From an uncultured Clostridia bacterium (GTDB lineage Bacteria > Bacillota > Clostridia > Christensenellales > Borkfalkiaceae): a DNA stretch of 38,881 nt. A program made the translations under genes and the position numbers. The notes beneath the pieces are model-generated. The model was not told where the DNA came from. It did no database searches and was given only the letters and a program-made list of their open reading frames with translations. Each line of letters opens with the position of its first letter. Positions within the stretch are counted from its first letter, which is position 1. The DNA lies in contig CATZIC010000010.1 in the NCBI GenBank assembly GCA_958419945.1, positions 1 to 38,881 on the forward strand, written 5' to 3'. Shown here one piece after another: positions 16,836 through 25,072 of this stretch.

Positions 16836-17267
16836 ATGGCTTCGGAATACTTAATCGTTGATAAATCGATTTTGCCCGATTACTTTGATTTGGTTTTAAA
16901 GACCAAAAGTCTTGTTGAAGACGAAAACAAAAGCGTAAGTTTATCTTGTAAGGAAACCGGCATCAGCCGTTCCACTTTCTATAAGTATAAAGACAAGATT
17001 TTCAAAGCGTCAACGTCTTACGGAAAAAAGGCAATTCTTACCATGAAACTTTCAGATGCCGCAGGCGTTTTAAGTAACGTTATGCAAGACATCTATTCTT
17101 TCGGCGGAAACATTATAACAATAAACTCTACTTTGCCGATTAACAGCGTCGCTTTTATAACCATAGTTATTGACGTAAGCAATCTGAAAATAGATCCGCA
17201 GACCATGGTTAAAGAGTTTAAACGTATCAATCACGTTAAAAGCGCAAGTATCGTTGCAGTGGAATAA
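16836..17267 (+). CDS. ACT-domain protein (PheB/UPF0735-like)
   Basis: This 143-residue protein has an N-terminal helical part with an HTH-like stretch (C-K-E-T-G-I-S-R-S-T-F-Y-K-Y-K) and a C-terminal ACT domain (about 70-143) with the D-A-A-G-V-L-S-N-V turn, the usual amino-acid-binding loop. The arrangement matches the PheB/UPF0735 ACT proteins of Firmicutes, often found beside homoserine dehydrogenase or aspartate-pathway genes. Here an aspartokinase gene follows. It could sense an aspartate-family amino acid and act on the pathway (inferred). AGAGGATG supports the start. The TAA stop lies in a palindromic repeat. Confidence 0.85.
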   Translation: MASEYLIVDKSILPDYFDLVLKTKSLVEDENKSVSLSCKETGISRSTFYKYKDKIFKASTSYGKKAILTMKLSDAAGVLSNVMQDIYSFGGNIITINSTLPINSVAFITIVIDVSNLKIDPQTMVKEFKRINHVKSASIVAVE

Positions 17268-17290
17268 CCGACCTATAGGCCGTTTTTGTA
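17264..17290 (-). repeat. Interspersed palindromic repeat copy supplying a stop codon
   Basis: On the minus strand it reads AAAACGGCCTATAGGTCGGT then TATTC. Its ATAACC arm provides the TAA stop (17265-17267) of the ACT gene. The palindrome can form a hairpin followed by TTTTTG on the plus strand. Confidence 0.7.
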
Positions 17291-17314
17291 CAAAAAATTA
17301 AAAATTATAAACAG

Positions 17315-17355
17315 TCCTTATTATCAGTTCATATTATGATAATAAGGATTTTTTT
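17315..17355 (+). terminator. Terminator-like hairpin directly before the aspartokinase start codon
   Basis: TCCTTATTATCA (17315-17326) pairs perfectly with TGATAATAAGGA (17337-17348), followed by seven T (17349-17355). The GTG start is only 4 nt after the T-run. AAGGA, the only ribosome-binding-like sequence for that gene, is in the 3' arm, so the hairpin could limit both transcription and translation. Confidence 0.75.
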
Positions 17356-17358
17356 ATT

Positions 17359-18402
17359 GTGCTTAAAGTCTGTAAGTTCGGCGGCACTTCGCTTGCAAGT
17401 GCACGCACTTTTAAACTTGTAAAGGATATAATTTTAAGCGATATAAATCGAAAAATAATCGTTGTGTCCGCCCCCGGTAAGCGATATCAAGAGGATATAA
17501 AGGTTACCGATTTACTGATAGAACTTTCCCAAAACCCCAAAAGCGACAGGCTTATAAAGGCTATAAAAGAAAGATTTTATAATATCATAGACGGACTAAA
17601 TTTAGACTTTGACCTCGAAAAAGAATTTATCTTTAACGATAATTCCTGTTCTTATATTATCAGCAGAGGAGAATACATAACCGCAAAAATCATGGCAAAA
17701 TACCTCGGCTTTGACTTTTGCGACGCAAAGGACCTGATCATTTTCAAAAAAAATGGTAAAGTTGATATATATAAATCCAAAAAACGGGCCTTAAAAAAGA
17801 ACTTTAAAAACGGAATAGTGATACCGGGGTTTTACGGAAGCAGAAAGGGTGAAATCGTTTTGTTCCCGCGTGGCGGAAGCGACGTAAGCGGTTCTTATAT
17901 TTCCAGATTGTATAAAGCCGATATTTACGAAAATTTTTCCGACGTTTCGGGAATTTCGCCTGTAAATCCGGAAATTGTTTCTAAACCTTATTTTCTTGAT
18001 ACAATAACGTTTAAGGACTTTAGTAGCCTTGACGTACTTAATCCGAAAGTTTTGGAAAAGTCCGCCTATAAGCCTGTTATCGGCACAAAAACCAAGATTA
18101 TTATAAAAAACACCTTTCGTCCGTACGATAAAGGCACTACTATTATAAACAAAAAAAAGTTTAAATACGCAGTGGTTTTTTCGGTTGCAAACGACGGCGA
18201 TATTTTGGTCATTACCGGCAGAAATCTAACGAAAAAAAGCGGCGTGTATCAAATAATACAAACCGCATTTAATGGATCAATCGACTATAAAATATTAAAA
18301 TCAAGTAAATCGAGGATAGTTTTAAAACTTTTTTCCGCCCGTGGCGAAAGGGGAGTGGCTATTTTATATCACGCGCTTATTCCCTTAATAGATCGTCCAT
18401 AG
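17359..18402 (+). CDS. lysC: Aspartate kinase, short form with reduced ACT region
   Basis: This 347-residue enzyme starts with the aspartokinase signature V-C-K-F-G-G-T-S-L-A, followed by V-V-S-A-P-G-K (nucleotide loop), R-G-E (SRGEYITAK) and F-P-R-G-G-S-D-V-S-G, all expected in the catalytic domain. It phosphorylates aspartate, the first step to lysine, threonine and methionine. Aspartokinases usually have 400-450 residues with two interleaved ACT domains. Here only one ACT-like stretch is clear after residue 270 (D-I-L-V-I-T-G-R-N...S-G-V-Y-Q-I-I), so the first seems lost. The separate ACT protein just upstream may compensate (inferred). A palindromic repeat encodes K-S-A-Y-K-P-V-I (residues 234-241). 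The start is GTG. The 3' end overlaps the convergent dapB gene by 26 nt. Confidence 0.88.
   Translation: MLKVCKFGGTSLASARTFKLVKDIILSDINRKIIVVSAPGKRYQEDIKVTDLLIELSQNPKSDRLIKAIKERFYNIIDGLNLDFDLEKEFIFNDNSCSYIISRGEYITAKIMAKYLGFDFCDAKDLIIFKKNGKVDIYKSKKRALKKNFKNGIVIPGFYGSRKGEIVLFPRGGSDVSGSYISRLYKADIYENFSDVSGISPVNPEIVSKPYFLDTITFKDFSSLDVLNPKVLEKSAYKPVIGTKTKIIIKNTFRPYDKGTTIINKKKFKYAVVFSVANDGDILVITGRNLTKKSGVYQIIQTAFNGSIDYKILKSSKSRIVLKLFSARGERGVAILYHALIPLIDRP
18056..18083 (+). repeat. Interspersed palindromic repeat copy encoding KSAYKPVI
   Basis: AAAAGTCCGCCTATAAGCCT then GTTATCGG: a near-consensus copy inside the aspartokinase gene. Confidence 0.85.
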
Positions 18403-19072
18403 TGTAAAGTCCCGGCTTTTTGCCCGTCAAAAAGATTGCGGCTTTTACTGCACCTTCCGCAAAAACCTCGTCGGATATTGCTTCGTGTTTTACGGTAATT
18501 ATTTCCTTTCCGCACATAAACAGCACTTCATGCTCGCCGACGATATTGCCGCCTCTTACGGAGTGCACTGCGGCGTCGTAATTTATACTTTCTTTAATTG
18601 CTTTTTTTATGGAAAGGGCGGTCCCCGAGGGAGCGTCTTTTTTGTTTTTGTGGTGCTTTTCTATAATTTCAATCTCACAATTATCGACATTTTTGCATGC
18701 AAGTTTTACAAGTTTAATTAAAAGGTTTACCCCGTGTGAAGTATTACTTGCCAAAAACACGGGTACGTATCGGCTTAATTTTTTCGGCGCATGCTCCTCC
18801 TTTCCCGTGTAACCGGTAGTTCCGCTGAAAAGGCCGCAGCGGTTTTCTTTAACGTAACGATACAGATCGTCCGATACGTCGGGGGAGGAAAAATCTATCA
18901 CTAAGTCTATGTTTTCTTTTACCTCGTCAAAACTTCTATATACGGGACAGTCGAAATTTCCGCCCACGTTTTTGTCCACGCCGCATAAAACGTTTAAGCC
19001 GTATTCCTTTGCTTTTTGGTAAACCTTCTTGCCCATTTTGCCGTTGATGCCCACAATCAAAAGATTAATCAT
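18377..19072 (-). CDS. dapB: 4-hydroxy-tetrahydrodipicolinate reductase
   Basis: This 231-residue enzyme has the DapB landmarks in order: N-terminal Rossmann loop G-I-N-G-K-M-G, I-D-F-S-S-P, G-T-T-G-Y-T, S-N-T-S-H-G-V-N, the active-site segment E-K-H-H-K-N-K-K-D-A-P-S-G-T-A, and R-G-G-N-I-V-G-E-H-E-V. It reduces the dipicolinate precursor with NAD(P)H on the way to diaminopimelate and lysine. I start at ATG 19072, with GGGGGGTGA 8 nt upstream; an upstream in-frame GTG belongs to that binding site. It follows asd by about 100 nt on the same strand, probably as one operon, and converges with and overlaps the aspartokinase gene by 26 nt. Confidence 0.95.
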   Translation of the reverse strand: MINLLIVGINGKMGKKVYQKAKEYGLNVLCGVDKNVGGNFDCPVYRSFDEVKENIDLVIDFSSPDVSDDLYRYVKENRCGLFSGTTGYTGKEEHAPKKLSRYVPVFLASNTSHGVNLLIKLVKLACKNVDNCEIEIIEKHHKNKKDAPSGTALSIKKAIKESINYDAAVHSVRGGNIVGEHEVLFMCGKEIITVKHEAISDEVFAEGAVKAAIFLTGKKPGLYTMDDLLRE

Positions 19073-19158
19073 AACTAAATCACCCCCCACGGTATATGTT
19101 ATTAAAAACCACCTCGGGTTATTACTTTTCGGCAGTCCGATAGTATTTCAAATTTTTT

Positions 19159-19188
19159 AAAAAGTGCCTCTATAGGTAGATTATTGGC
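19159..19188 (+). repeat. Interspersed palindromic repeat copy at the 3' end of asd
   Basis: AAAAAGTGCCTCTATAGGTA then GATTATTGGC: CCTATAGG-type subfamily, closest to the copy at 12163. Read on the minus strand it encodes the last residues L-P-I-I-Y-L and the TAG stop of asd. Confidence 0.75.
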
Positions 19189-20147
19189 AATTTTTGTAGA
19201 ATTTCCGCGATTCTTACCGCATTTGTTGCGGCACCTACTCGAAGATTATCCGACACCGCCCACAGCCAAATTGAGTTCGGCTTCGAGTAATCACGCCGCA
19301 CTCTGCCCACTAAAATTCGATCGGTGTTATCTGCGTCTTTTGCGGTCGGAAAATCACTAAATACTTTGACGTAACTTATCGTTTGCAAAGCGCTGATAAT
19401 ATCGTCAATCTCAAAGTCCTTGCAAAGTTCTACGTTTATCGCTTCCGCATGGCAGTTGTAAACGGGTACCCTTACGGCGGTTGCGGTTATTTTAAGGTTT
19501 TCGCCAAGTATTTTCCGTGATTCGTTTATGATTTTCATTTCCTCTTCGCTGTATAGTTCAGCGTTAAAATCACCGATTTTAGGAATGCAGTCGGAATAAA
19601 TTGCTCTTTCGAACTTTTTCGGCGGCAGACCCTTTTCCCCGTTTTTAAGGTCGCAAATTCCGCCCATGCCGGCGCCAGAAACCGCCTGATAGGTGGTAAC
19701 AACAACCCGCTTTAACCCAAACCTTTTAAGGGAGTGCAAAATAGGCATCAGCATTATGGTGGAACAGTTTGGGTTTGAAATCAGCCTGCTTCCGCTTGAA
19801 AGGCTGTAATCGTTTACTTCGGGAACCACAAGCGGAATTTCACTAAACAGTCTGAACGCAGAGGAGTTGTCGATACAATATGTACCAATTTGGGCCAGTT
19901 TAGGGGCATACTCGCGGCTAACCGAAGTTCCCGCACAAAAAAACGCAAGGTGAATTTTCTTTGAAAAAAGGGAATCTTCGGAAAGCGCTTCCACCGTAAA
20001 CCTGTCTCCCAACACCTCTAATTTCAACCCTTCGGATTTTTTGCTGGCAAATAGGTAGTAATTGTCTGCTGAAAAACCCCGCTCTTTTAAAACCTCTGCA
20101 ATTTTTCTTCCGACGACGCCCGTAGCGCCCACAATGGCAACGTTCAT
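19170..20147 (-). CDS. asd: Aspartate-semialdehyde dehydrogenase
   Basis: The 325-residue protein carries the N-terminal NADP loop G-A-T-G-V-V-G, the catalytic cysteine in S-N-P-N-C-S-T, the Q-A-V-S-G-A-G motif and the conserved active-site region R-V-P-V-Y-N-C-H-A-E. It reduces aspartyl phosphate to aspartate semialdehyde, the branch point to lysine/cell wall diaminopimelate and to threonine. GGGAG 7 nt before the ATG supports the start. The last codons and the TAG stop lie in a palindromic repeat, so the present C-terminus may have been set by that insertion. It lies upstream of dapB on the same strand and completes, with the aspartokinase, the first steps of the pathway. Confidence 0.95.
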   Translation of the reverse strand: MNVAIVGATGVVGRKIAEVLKERGFSADNYYLFASKKSEGLKLEVLGDRFTVEALSEDSLFSKKIHLAFFCAGTSVSREYAPKLAQIGTYCIDNSSAFRLFSEIPLVVPEVNDYSLSSGSRLISNPNCSTIMLMPILHSLKRFGLKRVVVTTYQAVSGAGMGGICDLKNGEKGLPPKKFERAIYSDCIPKIGDFNAELYSEEEMKIINESRKILGENLKITATAVRVPVYNCHAEAINVELCKDFEIDDIISALQTISYVKVFSDFPTAKDADNTDRILVGRVRRDYSKPNSIWLWAVSDNLRVGAATNAVRIAEILQKLPIIYL

Positions 20148-20420
20148 AAGATCTCCCTGTAAGTTTGAAGTTTAACGCCCGTAACAAGTTTCTCGCCTAA
20201 AAAGGACTTTTTTTCCATTTACAGCTAAAAACGTTTGTAAAACTTCGTTATTTAAGTTATTATATTATAAGAAGTTTTATATTATCCCGAAGCTTGGCAA
20301 TTTTGCTTAAAAGGCTTAGCCTCGTGCAAAGCTTTGGTAAAACCACATACTAAGAGTACTATACTTATCGTATGCATGCGGAAATCAATCTGTTCCGCCG
20401 TTCGGGATTAGCGGAGTTTT

Positions 20421-21632
20421 ATGGCAAAAAAGAATTCGAACAAAAATTATACGGGCAAAAGTTACACCGCACAAGGAAAGACAAAAGCCGATTACAAGGG
20501 CGGCAGTAATGCAAAAAAACAAAAACCGCAAAAGGAAAGAAAGCCTATTTCCTTGACCGATACTTCGGGTGTAGACGGTTACTTCCGTCCGGAGGTCGCG
20601 GTAAGCCGTTGGAAGCTCGGGTACGAAGTTTTCATGGGCAACTTTATGAAGGTTATAGGGCTTAACTTTGCAATGCTGATATTCTTGGCGCCCTTAATGA
20701 TTCTTTTGTTTTTGCGTACTTCAACCATTTACGCCAACGCCTCGTTATCGCCGTTTTCGGCAAACATGGGCGTAGGGTATCTTCCTTACGCGGCGGTTTT
20801 AGGGCTTGAAGAAAGTATCGTTTACTACGCGAATTACAACTTCTTTATGTGGATGCCTCTTGCCGCACTCTTTTTGGGTGTGGGCTTATCCGGCGGAATG
20901 TACGTTATGCGTAACCTTTGTTGGGGTGAAAGCGTACCGGTCGTAAAAACCTTTTTACACGGCATTAAGAAGAATATTCTTCCAATGCTGGCGTCGGTTG
21001 CTATCTATTCCGTAATACTTTCGGGCGCTTCGATATTTATTTCGCATCTTAATCTTACCGCGGCGATAAGCGGTGCCCAGTGGTATCTTACCGTTTTAAA
21101 AGTATTGATGTATATACTCATTGCTTTTATCACGCTACACTTTATGGCGATGATGTCAATGGTAGTAACCTATACAGGCAATTATTTCACGCTAATGAAA
21201 AATTGCTTCATCATTACAGCCATTTTACTGCCGATCAACGCATTTTTCGCAGTATTCGCCCTTATCCCGTTCGCAATTTTATTTGCGGGAACGCAGGCGT
21301 TAAGTCTTGCGTCAATACTTATAATGTTCCTCGGCGCTTCCTTTACCATGCTCGTATGGACTGTTTACAGCCAGTGGCTATACGATAAGTTCTTGCGGGG
21401 CAGGGTTAAAACTCACGAGGCTACCGCAGAAGAAATCGACAAACATAACAGCCGTGAAAAGGAAAAAGCTGTCGCTCGTGAAGAGGAAGGCTATCGTGAA
21501 GTCGGTAAAACCGCAAGCATTATGGACGGCGTTAAACCGGTTACCGATTACGACCTATCTATAAAGGACCTCGATTCGGTGTTTACGAGAGAGGATCTCG
21601 ACGCGTTGGAAAAATCCAAAACCGATCTGTAA
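20421..21632 (+). CDS. Polytopic membrane protein (YesL/DUF624-like)
   Basis: This 403-residue protein has a basic, low-complexity N-terminal tail (about 60 residues rich in K, N, Q and G), then about six hydrophobic segments between residues 75 and 325, and a charged C-terminal tail (about 330-403). The motif around W-K-L-G-Y-E-V-F-M-G-N and the G-G-M-Y-V-M-R-N-L-C-W-G-E-S-V-P stretch resemble YesL/DUF624-type membrane proteins. No catalytic motif is visible. A terminator follows its stop codon and it has no close partners. Function unknown. Confidence 0.65.
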   Translation: MAKKNSNKNYTGKSYTAQGKTKADYKGGSNAKKQKPQKERKPISLTDTSGVDGYFRPEVAVSRWKLGYEVFMGNFMKVIGLNFAMLIFLAPLMILLFLRTSTIYANASLSPFSANMGVGYLPYAAVLGLEESIVYYANYNFFMWMPLAALFLGVGLSGGMYVMRNLCWGESVPVVKTFLHGIKKNILPMLASVAIYSVILSGASIFISHLNLTAAISGAQWYLTVLKVLMYILIAFITLHFMAMMSMVVTYTGNYFTLMKNCFIITAILLPINAFFAVFALIPFAILFAGTQALSLASILIMFLGASFTMLVWTVYSQWLYDKFLRGRVKTHEATAEEIDKHNSREKEKAVAREEEGYREVGKTASIMDGVKPVTDYDLSIKDLDSVFTREDLDALEKSKTDL

Positions 21633-21657
21633 AATGTCGCTAACCTGTTAGGTTAAT

Positions 21658-21688
21658 AAAATTGCCTCAAACTTTTGGGGCAATTTTT
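21658..21688 (+). terminator. Intrinsic terminator
   Basis: AAATTGCCTC pairs with GGGGCAATTT (one G-U pair), followed by a T-run. Just upstream, TAACC/GGTTA forms a second small hairpin. Confidence 0.8.
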
Positions 21689-21754
21689 AAAAGACGGCGT
21701 TACGTCGGTATTATCAGGCGAAAAAAGTTTTAGTATACCGTTAAGAGGTGAAAA

Positions 21755-22486
21755 ATGTTGAAGCCTTATTCCGCTTTAGCGGAAATCTATGAAAAGGTTA
21801 TGGATGGCGAGGATTACAAAAGGTGGGCGGACTACCTTTTAAGTCTTGTAAAATCCAACGTAAAAGGCAATATCGGGCTTGATATGGCATGCGGAAGCGG
21901 TTATTTTACCCGTGCTTTAAAGAAAAGCGGTTATAGCGTTACGGGCGTAGACAGTTCCGAAGAAATGCTTGACGAGGCTTTACGGATTTCCCGCAAAGAA
22001 GGTCTTGATATTCCGTTTATAAAAGGGGATATGGCAACCTTTAAAAACTTCGGAAAGGTTGATTTTATTACGGTCGTAAACGACGGTATTAACTATCTTC
22101 CGCCCGAAAAGATTTTAAAAACCTTCAAACATTTCAACTCGCTTTTACGTAGCGGCGGCGTACTGCTATTTGATATTTCCACAGAATACAAATTAAAAAC
22201 CGTCATCGGTGACAATCTTTTTGCCGAGGACGAAGAGGATCTTACCTATCTTTGGTTTAACAAACTATCCGGTGATAAAGTGGATATGGATATATCCGTT
22301 TTCGTGCGGGAAGGAGAGGTTTACACCAAGAAAGAGGAAAGTCAAACCCAATATATCCATACGATTGCGTTTTTAACCGATTGTTTACAAAAGTCGGGCT
22401 ATAAGCCCGTTATCGTAACAAATCACTTGGGCGGAGAGGTTAAATCCGATTCCTTACGGGTGCAATTTGTGGCAATTAAAAACTGA
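21755..22486 (+). CDS. Class I SAM-dependent methyltransferase
   Basis: This 243-residue protein has the Rossmann-like SAM-binding motif G-L-D-M-A-C-G-S-G-Y-F-T at about residue 40, motif II G-V-D-S-S-E-E-M-L, and G-D-M-A-T-F-K for the adenine side. The order and spacing are those of class I methyltransferases, close to the small-molecule/YqeM-like group. The acceptor is not readable. AAGAGGTG upstream of ATG supports the start. A palindromic repeat encodes K-S-G-Y-K-P-V-I (residues 213-220) at a helix-strand junction near the C-terminus, in the place where relatives usually have an '-aGF-x-V-' segment. It lies 41 nt upstream of the Hsp33 gene. Confidence 0.88.
   Translation: MLKPYSALAEIYEKVMDGEDYKRWADYLLSLVKSNVKGNIGLDMACGSGYFTRALKKSGYSVTGVDSSEEMLDEALRISRKEGLDIPFIKGDMATFKNFGKVDFITVVNDGINYLPPEKILKTFKHFNSLLRSGGVLLFDISTEYKLKTVIGDNLFAEDEEDLTYLWFNKLSGDKVDMDISVFVREGEVYTKKEESQTQYIHTIAFLTDCLQKSGYKPVIVTNHLGGEVKSDSLRVQFVAIKN
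22389..22415 (+). repeat. Interspersed palindromic repeat copy encoding KSGYKPVI
   Basis: The core CGGGCTATAAGCCCG (22395-22409) is a perfect hairpin with 6-bp arms around ATA, inside the methyltransferase gene. Confidence 0.85.
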
Positions 22487-22527
22487 AATTTACCTAACGA
22501 AAAGACTTAATAAGGACTTAAAAAATT

Positions 22528-23394
22528 ATGGACAGAGTACTGAAAGGACTTATATTTGACGGTGAAATTTCCGTATCCATACTCGACACTACGGAAATGG
22601 TAAACCGTGCAATCGAAATACACAATCTTACGCCCGTAGCTGCGGCGGCGCTCGGAAGAACCATGACGGCGGCAACCTTTATGGCAACCAACCTTAAAAA
22701 CAAAGACGATACTTTAAGCGTAACCATTAGCGGAGACGGACCTTTGGGAACGATAGTCGTATGCGGCAATCACGATCTTCATATGCGTGGGTACGTGGAT
22801 AATCCAAGCGTAGATCTGCCCCTTAAACCAAACGGCAAACTTGACGTCGGCGGTGCGGTAGGTCGTGGAAGACTTTCCGTTGTTAAAAACCTCGGCTTAA
22901 AGGAGCCGTACACGGGAAGTTCACGCTTAGTTAGCGGTGAAATTGCAGAGGATTTTGCCGCGTATTTTACTTATAGCGAACAGCAACCCACAGGTATTGC
23001 TTTAGGCGTGAAGATAGGCAAAGATTTAAAATGCGTTGGTGCGGGAGGTCTTATTTTACAGCCCATGCCGGGCGCTAAAGAGGAAAATATCGTAAAGGCT
23101 GAAAACCTTCTTTCATCCTTTTCTTCGGTAAGCGGTATGATAGAGGAATACGGCTTAGACGGTATTATAGACAGGTTTTTCGACGGGGTTTTCTTTTTCG
23201 AATACCTCCCCGAATATCATTGCACTTGCTCGAAAGAATACGTTGACAGAATACTTCTTACCTTAGGAAAGGAAGAACTTTACGACACGGTAGATAAAGA
23301 GGGCAAAATCGAAGTTGTATGCCAATTTTGTCCCAATAAATACACATACTATAAAGAGGACGTGGACAAACTTTTAGAAGATGCCGAAAAATAA
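22528..23394 (+). CDS. hslO: Redox-regulated chaperone Hsp33
   Basis: The 288-residue protein matches Hsp33 along its length: the N-terminal domain with A-A-L-G-R-T-M-T-A, I-S-G-D-G-P-L-G, and the G-x-V-x-N-P-S-V-D-like segment (here G-Y-V-D-N-P-S-V-D-L-P). The C-terminal zinc redox switch has C-x-C (HCTCS) at about residue 234 and C-x2-C (CQFC) near 267. Oxidation of these cysteines releases zinc and turns the chaperone on. The downstream TPR gene overlaps its 3' end by 14 nt, so the genes are translationally linked. Confidence 0.96.
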   Translation: MDRVLKGLIFDGEISVSILDTTEMVNRAIEIHNLTPVAAAALGRTMTAATFMATNLKNKDDTLSVTISGDGPLGTIVVCGNHDLHMRGYVDNPSVDLPLKPNGKLDVGGAVGRGRLSVVKNLGLKEPYTGSSRLVSGEIAEDFAAYFTYSEQQPTGIALGVKIGKDLKCVGAGGLILQPMPGAKEENIVKAENLLSSFSSVSGMIEEYGLDGIIDRFFDGVFFFEYLPEYHCTCSKEYVDRILLTLGKEELYDTVDKEGKIEVVCQFCPNKYTYYKEDVDKLLEDAEK

Positions 23395-25072
23395 CGTGAT
23401 ACAAATATCCGATTTTACCCGAAAGCAGATCGATCTTGCGGCTAAGCGGTACGAAGAGGGGGATTATATAGGTGCGCTTAACGTTGCCAATTACGTGGTG
23501 AAAAAGGAACGGCGTTACGAGGCGTACAGAGTTTTGGCTAAGGTTTATATGGATATATACCTTGTGCGGCTTGCGGCGGGATGTTGGTTTAAATTCCTCG
23601 ATACCTGCCCCGTAAAGGACCGTCCCGAAGCCTATAACGGACTCGGCGCCTGCTTTTATCTTATGGATAATTACCACTTGGCGGGGTATTATTACGACCT
23701 TCAATTAACGCTCGCCCCGGACGCCGAATACGACTATCTCGACGAAAAGCTTGATTATTTCGAAACTTTGTCCGAGCCATACCGGCCGGAATTTTATATA
23801 AGTTATCCGCTTGAAAAAGTGCCTACAGATAAGCGTATAGAACTTGCGGAAGACACCCTTTATGAAAAGGGAAAATCACCGACCGTAAAGTATCTGAAAA
23901 GCATTCCCAAAGAGGATCAAAACTACGTCGGCGCACAACTAAGACTGTCCGCCCACTACATTATTTTGAACAAGCCCGAAAGCGCAAAAAAGGTACTTAA
24001 CGGGCTTATACGGGCCTTTCCTGAAGATCCGCTGCCTGTTATCAACAAGTTTGTACTGCTTGCTGGCATGGGAAATGTAGAGGAGGCACTGACCGTTTAC
24101 GATAGTCTTAATAAATTTGATTTACACGAGTTTCATCAGTGTAACAAAATAGCTGTTACCTGCATGGAAATAAATAAGGAAGAATTTGCAATCGACTACG
24201 CTTTAAGAGCCATTGAAGAAGAACCGTACTCCGTCAGCACTCTGTTTTTATTAGGCGCCGCAAACTTCAATCTTGCAAAATATGACGAGGCGCTAAAATA
24301 CTTTACCATAGTCTACCAAATAACCGATTACGAGGTTGCGGCTTTTTATCTCGAAATGGCTGAAAATCCGCCCGAAAATCCAAAACCTATCGGGTATCGC
24401 ATGCGTTTTCCGGATAACGTTGCAATGAAGAAGATAAACAAGGTTTTTGCATATCTTAAAAAGATGCCTGCAATAACGTCTAGAAATCTTCCTCAAATTT
24501 TAAAACTTTGCGATTGGTTGTATTCCTTCGATAACGAAATGCAAAAGGATTTTGCGGTTGCGCTATTAAATACCCGTAACAAAAAAATTCTTAAATATTT
24601 TCTTGACCTTTTGCTTGTAACCGAGGTGGAAGATAACGTAAAATATCGCATAGTTTCCGAGCTTGTTTATCTCGGCTACGATATGAGAATCTCCGCCGTC
24701 TATAACGGTGTGTACGTCAAATTCAAACTTATTCCGTTCGAAAATACCGCAATAGACAGCGAATGGGAAAGTAGTTTAGAGGAAAGTAAAGATATCGTAA
24801 AACGTGCGTACGCTTTGGCGTTTTCCATGATGAGCGCACTTATAAAAAGCGATCTTAAAAAATTAAAAATTTCCGCACTAAGCGTGCTTAATAAGCTTAC
24901 AAAAAACGGAAATATCGATAAAATAGAGGATATAAAGCCCCTTGCTGCATGTATCGTTGTTTTGTCGGATAACACCTACGCTCGCGAACTTGGTATTTTG
25001 GCAGGCTACTTCGGCACCGAAAAGCGCAAAATAAATACTATATTAAAATTGATAAAAGATGAAAACGGTTGA
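23381..25072 (+). CDS. Tetratricopeptide-repeat protein of unknown function
   Basis: This 563-residue protein is all-helical with TPR-like repeats in the N-terminal 320 residues (for example A-A-K-R-Y-E-E-G-D-Y-I-G-A-L, A-L-R-A-I-E-E-E-P-Y-S-V-S-T-L-F-L-L-G-A-A, N-L-A-K-Y-D-E-A-L-K-Y-F). The C-terminal 200 residues are helical without a recognised motif. No signal peptide is present, so it is probably cytoplasmic and a protein-binding scaffold. It overlaps hslO by 14 nt and the next gene by 14 nt, forming a tightly coupled set. A diverged palindromic repeat (23998-24018) encodes L-N-G-L-I-R-A within a TPR helix. Partners unknown. Confidence 0.75.
   Translation: MPKNNVIQISDFTRKQIDLAAKRYEEGDYIGALNVANYVVKKERRYEAYRVLAKVYMDIYLVRLAAGCWFKFLDTCPVKDRPEAYNGLGACFYLMDNYHLAGYYYDLQLTLAPDAEYDYLDEKLDYFETLSEPYRPEFYISYPLEKVPTDKRIELAEDTLYEKGKSPTVKYLKSIPKEDQNYVGAQLRLSAHYIILNKPESAKKVLNGLIRAFPEDPLPVINKFVLLAGMGNVEEALTVYDSLNKFDLHEFHQCNKIAVTCMEINKEEFAIDYALRAIEEEPYSVSTLFLLGAANFNLAKYDEALKYFTIVYQITDYEVAAFYLEMAENPPENPKPIGYRMRFPDNVAMKKINKVFAYLKKMPAITSRNLPQILKLCDWLYSFDNEMQKDFAVALLNTRNKKILKYFLDLLLVTEVEDNVKYRIVSELVYLGYDMRISAVYNGVYVKFKLIPFENTAIDSEWESSLEESKDIVKRAYALAFSMMSALIKSDLKKLKISALSVLNKLTKNGNIDKIEDIKPLAACIVVLSDNTYARELGILAGYFGTEKRKINTILKLIKDENG
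23998..24018 (-). repeat. Diverged interspersed palindromic repeat copy, in CDS
   Basis: The minus strand holds TATAAGCCCGTTAA with a left arm that appears one base shorter than the family. It encodes N-G-L-I-R-A in the TPR gene. Confidence 0.45.

Noticed and set aside
17268..17358. Lysine riboswitch or T-box before lysC
   Set aside because: The spacer is only 91 nt, too short, and shows neither the L-box elements nor a T-box sequence; only the hairpins described are seen.
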